The notes under the pieces are model-generated. The model was not told the origin of the DNA, searched no databases, and worked only from the letters and a program-made list of their open reading frames with translations. Below are positions 1-13,265 of a stretch of DNA of 64,000 bases, in pieces. The stretch is taken from NCBI GenBank assembly GCA_038380795.1, contig CM076259.1:26642977-26706976 (forward strand), written 5' to 3'. The stretch comes from Pyrocephalus nanus (lineage: Eukaryota > Chordata > Aves > Passeriformes > Tyrannidae). The translations under genes were made by a program, and so were the position numbers. How positions within the stretch are numbered: the first letter of the stretch is position 1; every line of letters starts with the position of its first letter.

Positions 1-3000
1 ACTCTGGCTGCAAGCTACCAACACTGAACCTGCCCAAGAGTGGCACCCATTGGGGCTCCACAGTAATTGCTAGGATAGATTAAAGCATCATAAGGAACTG
101 CAAGCTGGCCTGTCTCAGGTTGAGGAAGAAATTAGCAATGAGCCATGAAAGGATATGCTTTCTGAGGCATGTAATTGAAGATCACATGGCAAGAAGTTGT
201 TCAAACTATCGCAACCACTTCTGGAATATATCCCTGAATTTGGCTCTTTATATACTTTACAAAGGAAAAAGTTCAAGGTTTTACGTAATAAAACATTTGT
301 CTTCAAATAAATAGTTGTAAGAAAAAGGATCAAGAGCGACTATTAAAGCAGGAGATACAGGAAAACATCTTTTCTTTTGAACTTCTAACACCTTTGCACT
401 TAAATATAATGGATAAGGTTTCCTTTCTTAGGACTTCTTACAGAACCTTTGTTTCTCTTCCTTTTAATTTTAAATACCAGTGCATTTTCAGCAGTAGTAA
501 AGGGAGCTGGCAACAATTCACTGTTCAGTTTTTTATTATAAAAATTAAATTGGGTATGATGAGCTTTTGTAAAAGAAAGCGAGAACTGAAAATATCCAGA
601 AAGTCACAAAGTGCCGCCAAAAAGACATTTGGGAAGGGCTGAGGCTGTTTAAACTTACATTCTTCCCACTCTGGGCCAGCTGTGTTTCTCTGCTTCTCTC
701 ACACCCATCTTGTAAGCATATGGAGTATGTTGAAGTGTTAATATAACAGAAAATAAGCCAAGCTAGATTCTGAAAACAGCTCCTAATTTAGAGTAGCTTA
801 GCTTAAAACAGCCTGGCTATTCTCAGTAACTGCTAACCAGTGCAGTCAGTCTAGGTGAGGAAAAAACTAATTTGGCTTTTTTCACTTTCAGGGGATTTTG
901 GTGGTGATTACTGTAGGCGGAGGTGAAAAAAATAGATAGTGAGCCTCTCTGCCTATGACTTGTACTTTAGATTTAAGTACTTGCCAGTGGAAGTTGCATG
1001 AAAGATGCACTGGAGGAAAAAGAAAGAAAGAAAAAAAGAAAAAAGAGGACTAAAGGAGGTTACAGTGTCACTGAGATTTACTTTGAGCACGAGTCCACTG
1101 GTGAGTTTCTTAGACTCTTTGATCCACTCCTCACATGGTTGTGAACAGAGATAATGAAAATTTGCTGAGATGAATACTTCTTTTCCCTAAAGTCTGGTAA
1201 ATCAGCACATAGTGATGGTGATTTATGGTGGGCTGAAAGGGTTCTATGCCTGAATTGATACACTTTATGATGAATATTTAAGCTGGTGATAAGCAGAAAC
1301 TTGTCAATGACACCAAAATTACTTATACGTTATCAGCAGTGACCCACGACTATTTCCTGATCCAGGAAGGAAAATCCTTCCCTCTGCTATTCCAAATGTA
1401 TATGCTGCTAATGACATTGAGGGCTGCACCCAGGGTATTCAGACTGGCATAAATGCCAGACAAAAACAGAGCAAGCTTTGTGGAAAATCCATCATTTTGG
1501 CTTTAATTAGGCACAGTGTAGAGATTCTCTGCCCATTCCACTGTAAATCCAGTAACTCCATTAAAACAAATATATAAACAAACAACACAAAACACCAAAA
1601 AAAAACGCAAGCCAAAAAACACCTCCATGGAAAGAAGTTAAGAGTTTTTTTCATATTTGTCTTTAATCCCACAAAAAAAATGCATTTGAAAGTCAAACTG
1701 CCAGTCCTTCACAGAACTATTCCACAGCAGTCAGAGAGGTACTGAGCCCTCAAGGTGGCATTTGAGAAGTAATGCAGTATCTCTATTTTTAAACTAATTG
1801 CAGCAAATTTAAAGAAAACACGTCAAAAAGTGAATGCCAGTAACCTCAAAGAGACTGAAATCTTGGATCCACTTGTGTAGATGTACTGCTTTCCTAATCT
1901 GTTTTAGCAGTGTCTTCTGAAGAATGGAAATATGTCCTGAGATCTCCCTGAATCTGTGCTTTGAAGATAACTTTTTGCTGCAGTGTGATGCCTTTAGGTC
2001 TTCAGAATTCTCCATGTAGCCTTCAAAAGGATAACAGAGTTAAATTTGACCGATTTGGGGAGGATCACAAATTCAGTTGTTTGCATTGTCTGATTGTTTT
2101 AAAGAGGGCTTCTCAGGAACCTTTAAATTCTCTGAATGTTTTCATCTGACTACAGAAGGATAGTTTGAAAAGGGAACATCCAAATGTACCATGCTGAGGT
2201 CCCAGGTGCAGTACTTGAGCTATACAGTACCATACAAGTGGGAATTAGTTCCTTTGCATGTTATTCCCCAGACCATGAGGAAGGGCAGGGGGAAAGCATC
2301 CTTTTATGATACTCAAAAGATAAAAAGTTCTTTGCTTTCGGATTACAGGCTTATATGCCCAGCTGCAAGGTGCATAGGTTGCACTTCTGGAAGAATGTAT
2401 GTAAGTCCTTGGATATGTCATATGTATGTAAGTTCCAGGATATATCATAACACAGAAAACTGCAAAATTTAAAATGCATTGTAGAGCCAAGATGCATGCA
2501 GTTGGCATCGACTTTTCTAAAGAAATAGATTAAGAGAGAAAAATATTCGCTAAATGTATACATCTGTGTGTGAGAAATAAATTATAAGAGGCAACTTTAG
2601 AGATATTAAAATTTTTCTTAAGTGATTACTTGATTTTGATTTTTTAAAAATTACTTTATAATAGGAATAAAGACTCTGCAAGATCTCTCTTCCTGTATTT
2701 GCAGGCAAGTCTGCTTGAGAGACTGAGAGACTGCTCTGCTCTTCTGGCCTAGGGGAGCAAGTGAAATGCTGGTAGATGGACCACCTCTACACTCAAAATT
2801 TACGTCAGTATAATTAACACAGTACCAATTGAAAAGGTTGAAAAGTAACTTTCATTTGTTTAATTTGCCTTGATTCTTCACTGATTATGCTAACTCTCTA
2901 CAAGGACTCCATGCCTTTAGATATGTAATTTTCTAAACTGATCTGTTGAATCTGTGGACCTCAGTGTGCAGAGCTGGCAATAAAGAGAGAAGATGGAAGA

Positions 3001-4254
3001 AGAAAGCAGCTAGGTTGCAGGGTCTGTTAAATGTAAAATAGAAGATGAGTGAGACTTTTTTAATTTCCAGCTTTATGCACTGTGCAGACAGGAAACTGTG
3101 CATTTTATTTATATGATTATATTAATTTTGGTTCAGAAGTTAATGGCATCATTCCCTTTGTGGGACCTGCCATGCACTGAAACTAAATCATCCCCCACAG
3201 TGTAATATGAAAAGGGGACTGTGGACCCAGAGGAGCTATTTTCCTGTCATTAGAAAATTTCATCCTTATGTCTGGATACTGAGTACACTGTCCACAGCAG
3301 AACTGAGTCTTTTTCCTAGCTGCAGAGAATATTGCTGCCTTTGAAGAGTACATAATTTAGCAATTACAAAATCTGTTTTTTCTTCTTGGAGAGGATTGTC
3401 TGGGAATATTTTCATGGATAGAGCCTCCATCCTTGTAATCTACTGCACCATACCTGAAAAAATGATACATGGGACTGTATACTGCCAGAGCAAACCCTTG
3501 AGCTCATCCTACTAAAAGACATCAATCTCACTGTTGTGCCAGTCCCTCAGTCCTTCCTAGATTTGGCAGCTTTTGCTAAAGAAGTGTGAATACAGCTCAT
3601 TTTCCTCAGCTGGAGTACTCTGCTCTGTACACTACCCATGCTCAGCCTGGAGTTCATGGTGAATTGTGGAATGCAGGTTCACTTCCGCGTGTTCCCAAGG
3701 GCAAATGAAAACAGGATGCAGTAGTCTCCTCCTGAACCCATCAGGGCAAGAGTCCCACCAGCTGGCAGCACCCCAGCAGGACTGGCAGGTGCCCAGGTAC
3801 CTGCGGTGCACCAGTTGGGCAGTCTGCTGCATGGAGCGTGACAAGAGAAGAGCAGAAGGGGCTTTGGGAGTGTTCTTGGTAGACAATGAATTCCCATCTG
3901 GGTGGAGGTGGGAAAACATGGGAGCAGCAGTGTCCTAGTCAATAAGGAACATAACGATTGGAACCGCGATATGGAAAACACCGTATCAGAGGCAGGATCT
4001 GGTAATCCTAGCACCAGGGAATGACAAAATCCAGTGAGGAGAGTCTCTTGGTGTCTGTAAACACTGACAAAGGAAAAAGAAGCTCTGTGTGTGTGTGAGT
4101 GTGTGCATGCTCACAAACATACACGTGCACGTTTGGGCTTGCACTGTACATAGGCCCAAACTGGGAAGTAAATAATTCTGGAAAGAATAGGAAATTGATT
4201 TCCAAAGACATGAACTGAGGGACTCACTGGTCCCTGTTATATAGATGGGAGTTG
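1..4254. other. Non-coding stretch, nothing recognised
   Basis: I see no exon, RNA gene or clear transposon here. Local low-complexity features are a purine tract near 1018-1048, an A-rich run near 1577-1612 and a short TG/CA-rich patch near 4088-4130. The open frames are short, overlap on both strands and resemble no protein I know. Confidence 0.6.
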
Positions 4255-4375
4255 GCATCTGGAAGCCAGGTGACCTGCCACTAGCCCAGTGTGCACTGGC
4301 CTTCTTTGTATCTCAGATGCCCATCTGCAAGATGAGGATATTGTCTAATGGGCTGTCAGGTCTTAGAGTGAAAGG
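4255..4375 (+). repeat. MIR/CORE-SINE-like fragment, old
   Basis: The stretch reads in MIR order on the plus strand: a CTGGAAGCCAGG-like segment, then CCACTAGC, then TATCTCAGATGCCCATCTGCAAGATGAGGATATTG. The last part corresponds to the MIR core and 3' region (CTCAGTTTCC-CATCTGTAAAATGAGGATAAT). The B-box part of the tRNA head is missing. Divergence is high, as expected for a repeat older than birds. A chance match of the core alone is possible, but the order of three segments argues against it. Confidence 0.5.
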
Positions 4376-7300
4376 CACTGAATGCTGCACAGAAGAAGCA
4401 CCCAAAGTTTGTTTCTCTATAAGCTCTCCCTCCTGTTTCTCTTTCCAGATGGCTGGGCTGGCGTCACCCATTAAAAACAAAGAGAACATTAGGGAAGTGA
4501 AAGAGAGGAAAAGAAAGATATACAGAGCAGCAATTAGAGAAGAGACAGCTAAAATAGGTTCATGATGGCAGGGATTCCTTCACGTTTGAGCAATGTGTCT
4601 AAAGTGAAACTTTTCTACTGTAAAGGCAATTTTGTGTTAATAAATGGCTCCCCAAATTCTTTCCTCCTGAAGATAATATGATGAAACAAGTAGATCTGAA
4701 ATAGTCTGAGAACAGCTGAGCAATTACAGATGAGTCTGCAGTGAGCAGAGGAAGCAAGAAAAGGTCAGTCTATTTATGAACCCTGTGTGTTGCCGGTTCA
4801 CACAGAGTTAAATGCTTGAGCTGCTATTTGTGCCTTTGGAAATCTCCCACAAAGTCTCCCCAGAGTAATGTTTGTGAGAAGTTGCACCACCTTAGAATAA
4901 AGTGGTTTAAAACAATAATGAATCAAAACTACTGTAAATCCTTGAGTGACTATTTTGCAGCTCACCAAAGCTCATGGCCATAAGGAATTTAATCCAAAGG
5001 TATCTCCCTACATAAAGGCATATGATTTGTCACTGATTCAGCTGAACATGTGGCCATTCTTAACATGCTTTAGAAATGAGTTACAATGATTTACCACTAT
5101 AAGCTAAACTGATTATAAAAATATTAAAATTGTAGAGTCTGGCACCAAAAGTTAGGAAATTCCTCAAATAAGGTGCTGCAGTCTTTTATTATGAGATCAC
5201 ATAATCTTCTTTCCAAAGATGCACCCCACTCAGAACATGGTGTTCAGTTACTGGCAAGTTTTTCAGTGTTTTGTTTTAATCCTCATTGTTCAGGTGTGGT
5301 CCCCAGCCCTGTATTACCAATCACTCCTTAGCCCTGTGTCCGAAGGCAAAGTTGTTAGTCCATGAGTAGGCTTTTTTACACAAAATGTTTTGTGAACATG
5401 TAAGTTCCAAGTTTGGGAACCTGATGTAAAATAAATAAATGACTCCTTTCATGGCACACACTTGAGACTACAGCTCCCACTGACTCAACGTTGAGCTCTG
5501 CAGAGCGGGCTTGGCCTCTCACAGAGGAGGAGGGAATGCACAGTTACCGACCACCTCCAAAAAAACACCAGTTGGAGTGATTTGACAGGCACTGCTCCAC
5601 AGCTCTGAGGCAAAAGCAAGGCTGGACTCCAGCTCTTTCAGGATGGCTTTCATTTGTCTAAGCCATGAGTCTCTCTCCCTCTCTCATCCTCTCTCTTTTT
5701 TCACTAAGTGTCATATTTATTTTGAAGGTTCTCTTTTCTTCAGCAGTTGTGCAAGCTCTGGTAGACAACAGCTTTTTTCATTATTCAACCCCCTTTCATC
5801 ACCAAAGCACTATTCATTTGCATATTGCATAAGATGGGTATCCTGGAGATAAATGGTTGGGTTCGTAGTGTACAGCTCAAGAGGACTCAACTTAAGATGG
5901 CTATCTTAGTTTTGGTACCTCCTAACTTTTAAGTACTTGATTTTACAGCCCTAAGGACATTTTAATATAATTTCTGAGTAAATTTCTTTTCTTTTTTTTT
6001 TTTTTAAAAAAAGCAAAGTGAAAATCTGGAAATTTCTTCATAAGAAGCAATAACTACTCCAACATGGACGATCAGGAGGGCTGGTTCCTATGTTCATGGG
6101 TCTCAGAAATATAAAAGAATCACAGGGTTCAAACAAAGTGGTTTCATTCTGGTTTTTGTTTTTCTTGTGACAATAATTTTGATTCAAACTAAAATGAGAT
6201 GTAAATTTACATGGAAAAATCAAAATTACTCCTTTTCAAAGGGTTCAAATGAAGCATTCAGATTTTTCAGGATTTTCACATCAATGGAAATGGTGCAGCA
6301 GTATCAACGTACACTGGATTTGGTGGTGGTGGTTTCTCCTCTGTGAGGCTCACGTTTCCAGAGCCCATCCTGTCTCCTGCCTCTTGGGGAAGCAGCACAA
6401 CTGGCTATAGTAAAAAGAATTTTATATATGGGCTGGGGAACAAGGTGGCAAAAAGGTCCAGCAGCTCTGCACCAATTCGCCAACAGAACATGACCCAGAA
6501 ATGCTGGCTGGATGTCACCTGAGAAAGTTGGCCCCTTCTCAGAATGCTCAGGGTCCCCCTCCCTTGCCCTGAGATGCCACCATCACCGACTCCTGCCCTG
6601 GGCTGTGTTGCCCACCTTGAGGATTGAGGCGCAGAGGTGTCCATTCAGCCCCACACAGAAACAGCCCGGAGGATGGCAGCACCCAGGACTGTGTGTGCAG
6701 CATAACACGCCCTGTGCAGCAGTGCCTGTGTCTCTCAAAATGATTGCAGACACTTATTCTCTTTTCCTCTTCCAGTTGTTTGTGACCCTCCAGCCTGCTG
6801 TTGTCCTGTTCCCATATTCCCCTACCTTCTACTCCTCATCTCCACCTCCTCATCTCAGTTTCCAGTCACCAGCTGCTTCCTTCAGTCCCAGCCTCCCTTC
6901 TATTTCTAGTATCCTCTCTCAGCCTCTCCCACAATGCTCTCACCCAGACCTGTGTCTATCCCTCCACCTGAGCTCCCACCACTGCTGATTCTAAACTTTG
7001 AAGCACCAAATTCTTGGTGAAAGCCCAGTCATAAATTATACTCAGGATGAAACTATATTTTTCTGCTTAATCAGTTTCCTGTGATGTTTCAAAAAAAGAA
7101 CAAATGAACTTTAACAGCAGCCACAGTGAGGCAGAAATCTGTTCCAACAACTCTAACAGTGACCCAAGTTAAGCACAGTTTGTTAAAATACAGAGAAGGA
7201 AGGTGTTATAGGAAGAGCAGAACAAAATTTAGTGTAGTTGTCCCTTCTACCTCTGGCTGAGGTCATTCCCATATGAATAGGCAAGGGAAGGGAATAGAGA

Positions 7301-9002
7301 GGCAATACAGTAGATTATAATCTCAGTTAATGCTGTCCTATTCTAAGGGACAAAGGGCTTTATCTAGAGATGTGTGGTCATGCTTAGCACTAGGCACTAG
7401 TCTGTTCACTACTGAATGAAGATGACCTTAAATGGGCTTCTTCCATCTCAGTGTGGAAAATCAGTGGTTTCTGCCTGTGAAACCTGTCCAGAAAGCAGAC
7501 AGCACTGTTGCTACCTTCCAGCTCCACAAAAATGCTTCCCCCTATATTTATTGAATACTTCTGTATCTTTCTGTGAATTTTCAAAACCTGTTAATAGCGC
7601 TGGAAATAAGTTGCCCTTTCCAACAAGAGAGGAAAGAAAGGCTTTGATTCCCTTCATCCTGCCTAGTTTGTCACCTACAACGATAAGAAAAGAAAAGCCT
7701 CCAGTTGCCCATTTTTTGCTGTGCTCGTATATCTCCATGTATGTGCGTACATGCATATGGGGATGAATGTGATTGCGCATGCAAGAGTATGTGTGATAAC
7801 ATCATCCAGATGCCACACCATACTGTTGGATTATGTCAGTCTCACCCAATGAAGCACACTGAGCAAATGCTAATAGTTAAGAGCTAATAAACACTACACT
7901 AGAAGGTCAGTGCTGAATCGTTTGGATTGTGCACATGGTTCTCAGATACTTTCCCCCAGCATTTCCTTGTAACCGTACATTACAGATCTCCCCATAGGAG
8001 GGATTTTTAAAGCCCTGCACTTTACTGAGTCAGCTGAATATGTTCAGAAAGAAACAGCCCTGATACAGTTGGACAGCATTATTGCCAGAAAGCAGACTTC
8101 ACAGGTTTCAAAAGGATGCTCTCAATGAGAGTTTCCATGTTTTTGATATGGTTGGCTCAAAGCAAAAAAGAGATGTCACATTTACAGAGGTCAGAAATAG
8201 GAGAGCATATAATTCTTTGCCTCCTTCATTTTATTTCTCTGTACCTTCTTACTTTGCTTTCTGACCAATCGCTGTACATGACTAATAATCCCAGTAGACT
8301 TCAGGCTGTGCTCCTGTCTTGACAGTGCAGTCTATATGTAAATCAAGTGAAAATATCTTGGTTGCTTGCATGATAAAGTGCTCTCTGCTTTGCTGTCTGC
8401 TATCCTTTTGACCACCTGTAGCAGTTAATAAACTGGAGCCTTTGTTGACCAAATCAGTGCCCATTTCCTCCCTTCAGCTGACCCTTCTGTGAACTTCAAG
8501 GAGTTCCTGTTGGGACAGTAGATGTAGTTAGAAGTTGGCCACAAGGTGCTGGAGACAACTGTGGGAATAATAAAGACATTGAGAGACTTTTAAAGAAGTG
8601 TGTTAGATCAGTAAAATCATTTTGCGTCAATCCCCAACTATTCATTTTGCCTCAGACCTAAAATCCTTCCTCTTTAGGATTATTTAACCTTTTAGCCTTT
8701 CTAAAATTTGGATGAATGTCAAGAGAAATAAAACACTTCACTCCTAGGATAGCAGCAGATACTGTTAAAATTCTAGGATCAATATTGGACCAAGACTGAT
8801 GTGCCTTCAAATGTGGTCTATGTTTAGAACTGAGCTATAACTACTTGTCTGTTCAAAGCAACCTCCTGACTGCAGAGGTAGTTTGGGACCCGTGTCTGGA
8901 ACAAGCTCTTCTGTCTTCCTGGTACTCCTGTGGAAGAGGTGCTCTCCCTCCTGCCCACTGTGTACTGCCCTGAGGTAGGGATGAGGCTGGGAGCAAGCAT
9001 GT
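4376..9002. other. Non-coding stretch with pyrimidine-rich patches
   Basis: No gene or transposon was recognised. There is a CT-rich run near 5670-5705, a T14/A7 junction at 5992-6012, and a long pyrimidine-biased stretch at about 6765-6990 that produces an artificial Ser/Pro/Leu-rich open frame. Confidence 0.6.
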
Positions 9003-9622
9003 TATAGAATCATAGATCATATAATCATAGAATGGTTCAGACAGGAAGGGACCATAGAGACTATCTAGTTCCAAACCCACTGCTGTGGGCAAGAACACCT
9101 TTCACTAGACCAGGTTGCTCTTAAGACCATCCAGCATGGTCCTCAAGACTTCCAGGAATGGGGCATTCACAACTACTCTGGGAAACCTGTTCCAGTGTCT
9201 CACAACCCTTACAGTAAAGAATTTTTCCTAACATCTAATCTAAACCTGATCTCTTTTATTTTGAACCCACTGCCCCTTGTCCTGTCTCTACATGCTCAAA
9301 AGTCCCTCTCTGTCTTTCTTGTAGTCCTCCTTCAGGTACTGGAAGGCCACGATTTGGTCATCCTGAAGTCTTGTCTTTTCCAGATTGAACAAACCCAATT
9401 TGCTCAACCTTTCCTCATAGCAGAGGTGTTCCATCCCTCTAATCATCTTGATGGCCCTTCTCTGAACTCACTCCAACAGGCCAATGCCCTTCCTGTTCTG
9501 AGGACCCCAGAGCTGGATGCAGCACTCCAGGTGGGGTCTCACTGAAGAGGAGCAGAGGGGCAGAATTACCTCTGTTGACCCACTGGCCACATTGCCTTTG
9601 ATGCAGCTCAGGGTGGGGTTGG
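9003..9622 (-). mobile_element. CR1 LINE, 5'-truncated 3' end
   Basis: Read on the minus strand this is a classic avian CR1 tail. The left edge carries degenerate copies of the 8-bp terminal repeat (ATAGAATC-type in this orientation), followed by the AGGAAGGGACC segment, the TCCAGTGTCTCACAACCC segment and TCTAATCTAAACCTG. Further right come GATGGCCCTTCTCTGAACTC, GCAGCACTCCAGGTGGGGTC and the GATGCAGCTCAGG segment. The copy covers about 600 bp, the end of ORF2 plus the 3' UTR. 5' truncation is normal for CR1. Open frames on the opposite strand are antisense shadows. The right edge is approximate. Confidence 0.93.
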
Positions 9623-10285
9623 AGACAACTAGTCAGGATCAAGAGGTTAGGAAGCACATACTGGAAAGGCTCGAAGTCTTGAGAGAATAAAAGATTCTTA
9701 TGGAAGAAGTCTGTCAAGAACATTGCCACGAAGTTCAGACAAGGAACTGGGGACTTGAAAGGAAAGAGAAGAATGAACAGCTGATAATGATTACTTCTCT
9801 GAAGTTCCATGACACATTTTTAGTAGGAAGGGTCTACTCTGGCCAATGATCCAAAAGATAGGAGTCTTACCAATCCTTTCGAAGAGTATCCCCATTTCCC
9901 AAGCAATTTGTCCCATAAGACAGCATTCAGACTTTATTTGTGAAGCTAAGATGGCCAGCAAGAATCTGGTAATAGAAATTATCTAACTAGTCTTACAGGT
10001 GGAAAAACACAGCTCTGCATTAATGCAGACATGTCAGCAGCCATAAATAACCTGTGAGTGTGCAAACACACATTTTTAACCTACAGAAGTGCTTTACTCC
10101 TCAAGACCACTAAAGGTGTTCTGACTAGCAAATGTTACATGCATTCCTTATGGGTAGATGCCCTCACTTAATCTGAACCCTGTAGACCAAGATGCTCACT
10201 GCTTTTGGGGGGTCTGTCCACACCTTTAGAAGTTATTTCACCCACGAGCAATGTGGTCAAGCTCAAGAGTTCTGTTCTTGGGTTA
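9623..10285. other. Non-coding spacer between CR1 pieces
   Basis: Nothing recognised. It could hold highly decayed continuation of either neighbouring LINE, but I cannot align it by eye. Confidence 0.5.
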
Positions 10286-10400
10286 GTAATTTCGTAGATT
10301 GTAAAGCCAGAAAGGACTTTAATAATCATCTGGTCTGGCCTGGCCTCCCACATAACACATGCCAAATAATGTCACCAAGTAAATCCTGCCTTAATTTTAA
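10286..10400 (-). mobile_element. Ancient CR1-type LINE 3' tail
   Basis: In this orientation the sequence reads TCGTAGATTGTAAAGCCAGA, AAGGACTTTAATAATCATCT, GGTCTGGCC and CCCACATAACACATGCC. This matches the old CR1 3' end familiar from turtles and other archosaur relatives (AGATT-TAAGGCCAGAAGGGACCATT-TGATCATCTAGTCTGACCTCC-GCATAACACAGGCC). The 3' end lies at the left, so the element runs on the minus strand. It is clearly older and more diverged than the copy ending at 9003. Confidence 0.75.
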
Positions 10401-11724
10401 GACCCAAATGATGAAGAATTTTACACATTGTACAGTAGTTTTCTTGTGAAGGCTAGTTACTTGCAGGGCTTTAAACAGGCGTAGCATTTCTTATTGATTT
10501 TTTTTGGTCTTGATTTTACTTTGCCTTTGTTTGCTAGATTCAATAACCTCCTCATGCTAGAAATATTATTATCAACTCACCTCTGAATCAATTTTTTACT
10601 TTATATCAGATTTTATAAACATACTCTCATTTTAAAGCACTGGCATCTGAGTCTTTTAGGGACCCTTTACCCTGTCTGTGTTCCTCCTATACCAACATGC
10701 TCTCATCCCACTCCTGTAACACATCCATGACACTTTGGGGGGCCAAATTTGGTAGCACCACTGCCAACAGCTGAGCTTCCAATGTTGGACAGTGGTAGGA
10801 GGAAGAGTTATTTAATTCTTCAGATTTTATTTGTGATTCCAGTGACCCCATTCTTTGCCTTATCTATGGTGGGGCAGATGCAGCCTGACTACTGATTGAA
10901 CCATGCTGTCAGCAAAGTAGTCTGGATGACTCACTCTTCAGCAGAAGTGTCCAAAAAGTAACCCAGAGAATGGACAGACAGAACTGTGAATGTTGACATC
11001 TGTCTTTCAGCCTCAAAAGAGGGAGAAAAAATACCCACCTTTGAGAAGCTGGAATTTTGTGTGGGGCAAAATGTTCTGAGGGTTTTCCCTTTCTAATGAA
11101 TCGAAATGTGCCATTTACTTTTGGATTGACACTGACCTGCTGATATTCTGTTATGGAGCTGCACCTCCTCACTTTTGTGAGGAGTGGGGGGAGGCTGTGT
11201 GTGGACAGCCAGGACTTTCCTTTGGGAACTGATAACACACCTCTGCCACAGTGAATAGTTGAGAGATCTTGTGTTATCCAAGGCGTACTTTGGGTGAGAC
11301 CCTTCATTGCTAGAGGTAAATTTGGGGTTTAGTAATTAGAAGTTCCTCTATAGTTTTTAAAGGGTGGAGATGGCAATTATTTTGTCCCAGACAAATGCCA
11401 AGACAGGGCACTCAGTTTGACTGCAGTACATTCAAATGCTCTGCATTCAAATAGCTGCTTTTTGCTACCCGAGCAATTGCTGAGTACAGTCACGTAGACA
11501 GCTCACCATTTTCCTTCAATTTGATTTTTACCACAGGGAGCAGACTTAGCATCTTAAATGCTATAACACATTTCTGTATGATTCACAAATGACAGTATGC
11601 TCCCCTTCCCCCTGTGGTAGTATGTGTTTCTAGTCAACTGCAACCAGGGGGGGAAAAAAAAAGGAACAGGCAAGTCTGTTAATCCACCATGACACATACA
11701 CCTTGATTTTATTTTATTGGAGGG
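10401..11724. other. Non-coding stretch
   Basis: AT-rich to 10,640, then average composition. No supported exon, RNA gene or repeat. A G7A9-type homopolymer junction lies near 11,645-11,662. Confidence 0.55.
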
Positions 11725-11885
11725 ATTTTATAAGGGCTATTATCTCCTGGTTTACATAATCCAACACTTCCCTTAGGGCAATCAAAATTGAGATTCATAT
11801 GACTTGGAGTTTACAATCCAGTGCAGCTGGTAAAACTGGGATTCAGATTCATGACCGCAAAGGCAATCCTACTGCACACACACTA
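11725..11885 (-). repeat. MIR-like SINE fragment, old
   Basis: On the minus strand this reads like a MIR. A tRNA-derived head with GAATCTGAATCCCAG (B-box position) and ACCAGCTG near 11,825-11,850 is followed by a poorly matching middle. A piece resembling the MIR core end (GGAGATAATAGCCCTTAT versus GGGGATAATAGTACCTAC) lies near 11,730-11,752. The head-to-core order and spacing fit; identity is low. Confidence 0.42.
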
Positions 11886-11898
11886 AAAAGAACAAAAA

Positions 11899-11911
11899 GA
11901 GAGAGAGAGAG
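11899..11911. repeat. (GA)n short microsatellite
   Basis: Six GA units in an A-rich context directly beside the MIR-like fragment. Confidence 0.8.
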
Positions 11912-12539
11912 CAAATAAGAAAAGCTTCCATGAAGTGATCTATCATATTGTCTGAGCAGGAGTGTTTGAGAACTGGTATCATTAAATGAGTTGAAACTTC
12001 AGCTAATTTGATTCAAAGGTTATGTGACCTCTACTAAGTGAGGGACTCCCCTTCCTTGCCTTCTTTTGTCTGTTCTTAATAATTTAGCCAGCAACTAGGC
12101 AAGATTCAAGACTGACTTTTTCTGCTACAAACATGACTTCAGTCCAAGTATTTTAGCACCTGAACTCAAGTGAGGATAATAAATGTCAAAGAAATATTTA
12201 TAGCTTGGTATATGGAGAATTTCCAGTTCCCTATACTGCAATAACACACATCCATCTGCTAACAGCATTAGAGCTGCAGTTTTAAAGCAGATAGTGTCTG
12301 AAAATAGAAGGCTGTAGTATGCATAGATAGCTGTTGCATTTAAGTGTTTGATATTAAGCTGATAATTAAATTAGAATTCAATTATCCTTGGGAAGCTGTT
12401 TTCTTCCTGGACTCAGGCCCACAGAGAAATTCAGACTGAGCTCTGTGCCTCTTCCACTCCTCTGTGTTCCTTTAACTGAAATCCATTCCTGCAATACCCA
12501 GCTGAGGAGAGCAAGTGCACAGAAAAATAAGGTTAAAGA

Positions 12540-12765
12540 GGAATAGTTGAAATTTAGAAATGGAAAAAAAGATTTCTTATCCCATCCAATACATCCCTTC
12601 AGCTAGCACAAGTGAATTATTGTTCAGGGCTTTGACAGGTCTAGTTTTAACTGACTACAGTGATGGAAGCTCCCTCTCTTCCTTTGGGAAAAAGCTGCAC
12701 ATTTGAACAAAGCTCACTGCTAGCAAATATTTCCTGATACTAAGCCTGTGTTTTTCTTCCTTTTT
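12540..12765 (-). mobile_element. Ancient CR1-type LINE fragment
   Basis: In this orientation the segments CCCATCCAATAC, GCTAGCACAAGTGAATTATTG, TTTGACAGGTCTAGTTTTAA, GTGATGGAAGCTCCCTCTCT and the GCTAGCAAATATTTCCTGATACTAAG segment follow each other. They match in order the old CR1 3' region known from turtles and birds (CCATCCAATCC, GCTAGCACAGGATTGTT, TTTGTCCAGTCTAGTTTTAA, GTGATGGGGCTTCCACC, GTTAGAAAGTTTTTCCTAATA). Five collinear matches make this a firm call despite heavy divergence. The element runs on the minus strand, and its edges are approximate. Confidence 0.75.
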
Positions 12766-13129
12766 AGAGTGATCCCTTTAATGCTGGCTTGGTCCAAGAT
12801 TTTTTCCCAGTGAACTCAGCTCTGTGAGACCTGGAATGCTTACTGGAATGTATGTCTTTTCACCCCTAGATTATGGTTTAAAATCACAGTGGATGGAAGC
12901 TGTGGTTGTAACCTATGGTCTCACAGTACTGTGTGAAATAGTCAAGGTGTGTAGTCCTGTCCTAAAGGTACAAAACAAAACCAAGGGCACAGATTGCTCC
13001 ATCCATTTTCTGTGAGCCACATGCTGGTGGGAGATAAAAAATTCCTCTTGTGACTTGGGGACATACTAGGCAGGAGAAAAAAGTGCCTGGGCAAAGGCGG
13101 TATAAGGGGACTTTTGCTCTTGCTGCACT

Positions 13130-13265
13130 GAGCGCAACTGAGTGTATGAAAGTGCTTTGAAAAACCTGATCCAGTGGAATATGTCCCTGCCAGTGGTGGG
13201 GAAGGTTGGAACTAGATGATACTTTAAGATCCTTTCCAACACAAACCTTTCTATGATTCTGTGAC
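13130..13265 (+). mobile_element. CR1 LINE 3' tail, short
   Basis: The segment has the CR1 3' end signature on the plus strand: CCTGATCCAGTGGAA, ATGTCCCTGCC, GGTTGGAACTAGATGATACT, AAGATCCTTTCCAAC, then TTTCTATGATTCTGTGAC. The last element is the 8-bp terminal repeat. Only about 120-140 bp are present, a severe but typical 5' truncation. Confidence 0.92.

Noticed and set aside
1270..1330. CTTGTCAATGACACCAAAATT, resembling the CR1 FADDTK region
   Set aside because: Only about 20 bases match and no collinear neighbour block was found.
5460..5500. ACTACAGCTCCCACTGACTC, resembling an ACTACAATTCCC promoter element
   Set aside because: Partial match, no CpG-rich context, no downstream exon.
6512..6988. 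A 158-residue Ser/Pro-rich open frame
   Set aside because: Explained by a long pyrimidine-biased stretch that lacks stop codons. No motif recognised.
9195..9810. Open frames on both strands over the CR1 at 9.0-9.6 kb
   Set aside because: Antisense or decayed LINE sequence, not host genes.
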